A DNA stretch of 5,615 bases, taken from Fischerella sp. (lineage in GTDB: Bacteria; Cyanobacteriota; Cyanobacteriia; Cyanobacteriales; Nostocaceae). Position numbers and translations under genes: made by a program. The notes below the pieces were generated by a model that ran no database searches, had not been told where the DNA came from, and saw only the letters and a program-made list of their open reading frames with translations. The DNA lies in NCBI GenBank assembly GCA_026419705.1, contig JANZYY010000288.1, forward strand, positions 709 through 6,323, written 5' to 3'. Below are positions 4,352-5,615 of this stretch, piece by piece. The stretch's first letter is position 1. Every line of letters begins with the position of its first letter.

Positions 4352-5615
4352 TTAAATCAAAGTAATAGGCTTTTCAACTCTAACTTGCGCTACTACTTGA
4401 CCAATGATGCGACTTTTTGTGTATCCCAAGGCTTTAAGCGTAGCTAAGCAACTATTAGCTTTCTCCTTTGGGATAGAAGCTAAAAGACCGCCAGAGGTTT
4501 GCGGGTCAAATAATAAAGGAAAATCAGAGTGAGATTCCCATTGCTCTAAGTTATAAATATAACATGAAGCACGCAAATTTTCTGGATGTAGTGAACTAAC
4601 AATCCCTTTTTGTACTGTTTCTCTTGCGCCTGCTAAAATTGGGATCGCTTCCAGTTGCAACTCCACTCCCACACCAGAAGCTTGCAACATCTCCATTAAG
4701 TGTCCCAACAAGCCGAAGCCTGTCAGATGAGTGCAAGCGGTTCCCCCATGTTCTAATAAACATGTAGCTGCAGTTTGATTGGACAACAGCATCGACTCCA
4801 CCGCATCCTCAATCCAACCACCTTTAGCTTGGCGACGCATGTCAGCAGCCAATAATGTCCCAGTACCCACAGCTTTAGTCACAATCAACACTTGTCCTGG
4901 TTGCATTCCGCTTTTACGCAGCAACCCATAGGGAGCAACTAAACCATTGCAAGATAAACCAAATCCGAGTTCTGCGCCTTCAGTTGTGTGTCCCCCCATC
5001 AGAGGCGCTTGTGCTTGATTGAGCACCTTCACCGCACCAGATAGTAGCTGATAGAGGGTTTCTTCGACTTTGGCTGGTGCAGCGTAGGGAATAGTAGCTA
5101 CAGCCAAGGCACTTTGCGGTAAAGCTCCCATTGCAAAAATATCACTCAAGCAATGATTAGCACTGATTTGCCCAAAGATATACGGATCGTTAATGAAACT
5201 GCGAAAATAATTTATAGTTTGTACCATTAATCGATCGGCTGGCACCTGCACCACCACTGCATCATCTGGTGCATCCAAACCAATCATGATATCTTTTCTG
5301 TCTTCCCCTAGAGGTTGTTCTAGCTGGATGCGGGAGAGGATCTTGTTGAAAACTGTACTACCCACTTTAGAACCACATCCAACACAGCGTATCACATTGG
5401 GGGATTGGGTATCGGGAATTGGGTATTGGGAATTGGCATTTTTCGTTTCTCTTCCTAGTCCCGAGTCCCTAGTCCCTGCTCCCTTACTAAACCGTTCCAT
5501 AAAACGACGGTCAATCCAATCTTTCCACAGCCACAATAATTTATGAGGTGGTAAGGTCAAAAAGCCGCGTGTGGCGATCGCTTTGCCATCGCCAGTACCG
5601 ATTAAACTTAAATAT
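4352..5615 (-). CDS. selD: NDH-SelD fusion: selenide, water dikinase with N-terminal pyridine nucleotide-disulfide oxidoreductase domain (5' end outside window)
   Basis: SelD makes selenophosphate from selenide and ATP, the selenium donor for 2-selenouridine in tRNA and for selenocysteine. The frame is open to the window edge at 5615, so the N-terminus is missing. The edge encodes the tail of an FAD/NAD(P)H oxidoreductase domain (LSLIGTGDGKAIATRGF, then WLWKDWIDRRFMERF), the fusion known in cyanobacterial SelD. Numbering from the Leu codon at 5560, the SelD part begins near 57: RCVGCGSKVG with the catalytic Cys62 and Lys65 equivalents, DAPDDAVVV (Asp99/100), ANHCLSDIFAMGA (Asp140), LMGGHTTEGAE (187-197), LTGFGLLGHL (279-288) and DPQTSGGLL (352-360). 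E. coli SelD has Asp227 just before VTGFGLLGH; here that position is His278 (codon 4727-4729). The linker at about 27-54 is encoded by heptamer repeats. The TTG at 5560 is internal and not a start. Confidence 0.95.
   Translation of the reverse strand, partial: YLSLIGTGDGKAIATRGFLTLPPHKLLWLWKDWIDRRFMERFSKGAGTRDSGLGRETKNANSQYPIPDTQSPNVIRCVGCGSKVGSTVFNKILSRIQLEQPLGEDRKDIMIGLDAPDDAVVVQVPADRLMVQTINYFRSFINDPYIFGQISANHCLSDIFAMGALPQSALAVATIPYAAPAKVEETLYQLLSGAVKVLNQAQAPLMGGHTTEGAELGFGLSCNGLVAPYGLLRKSGMQPGQVLIVTKAVGTGTLLAADMRRQAKGGWIEDAVESMLLSNQTAATCLLEHGGTACTHLTGFGLLGHLMEMLQASGVGVELQLEAIPILAGARETVQKGIVSSLHPENLRASCYIYNLEQWESHSDFPLLFDPQTSGGLLASIPKEKANSCLATLKALGYTKSRIIGQVVAQVRVEKPITLI
5400..5483. repeat. 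Heptamer repeat tract inside the NDH-SelD coding sequence
   Basis: On the plus strand, 5400-5434 is five heptamers (GGGGATT, GGGTATC, GGGAATT, GGGTATT, GGGAATT) and 5456-5483 is four (TAGTCCC, GAGTCCC, TAGTCCC, TGCTCCC). The 21 nt between them may be three degenerate units. The whole tract is 84 bp, equal to 12 heptamers or 28 codons, so the frame is kept. It encodes a polar, Gly/Ser/Asn/Pro-rich linker joining the oxidoreductase and SelD domains. These resemble the short tandem heptamer repeats usually seen between genes in heterocyst-forming cyanobacteria. Confidence 0.8.

Noticed and set aside
5400..5483. Repeat tracts as a CRISPR array
   Set aside because: Units are 7 bp and contiguous, without spacers, and the tract is coding.
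5558..5560. TTG as the start of a stand-alone 402-residue SelD
   Set aside because: The same frame continues to the window edge and encodes conserved NDH-domain sequence (GTGDGKAIATRG), so this is an internal Leu codon.

Overview
The window reads as chromosomal DNA from a cyanobacterium, most likely a filamentous Nostocales-type strain. The evidence is five copies of the HIP1 octamer GCGATCGC (89-96, 135-142, 2184-2191, 2241-2248, 5574-5581), heptameric short tandem repeats (5400-5483 and 2864-2901), a TAGAGACG-type palindromic repeat, and a selenophosphate synthetase fused behind an NDH-type oxidoreductase domain. All genes I can support lie on the minus strand, so transcription runs from high to low coordinates. 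No CRISPR array, rRNA or tRNA was seen.

Region by region, in the direction of transcription. (a) 5615-4352: the 3' part of the NDH-SelD fusion gene. The interdomain linker is encoded by heptamer repeats. (b) 4289-3711: a TetR/AcrR-family repressor. A palindrome beside an AGGTAGGT motif sits directly on its start. (c) 3545-2925: a secreted 206-residue protein of unknown function. A second palindrome with the same AGGTAGGT motif lies between tetR and this gene, which suggests the repressor controls both itself and this gene. (d) 2924-1977: about 950 bp without an intact gene. It holds a GTCAAAA heptamer array, a decayed C-terminal fragment of a beta-lactamase-fold serine hydrolase, a 136-bp MITE-like element with an 8-bp target duplication, and the promoter region of the transporter genes, with a long inverted repeat and a possible NtcA-type site. 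(e) 1976-1: a lipoprotein substrate-binding protein of the LivJ type, followed 7 bp later by a LivH-type permease that runs off the window.

The two transporter genes form an operon for a branched-chain/neutral amino acid (HAAT-family) ABC importer. Its second permease and ATPases are not in the window. The SelD fusion makes selenophosphate. TetR and the secreted protein appear to form a small regulatory unit of their own. The clearest new observations are the repeat-derived SelD linker, a His in place of a conserved Asp ligand in SelD, the paired operator-like sites around tetR, and the dated debris (MITE, pseudogene) in the central gap.
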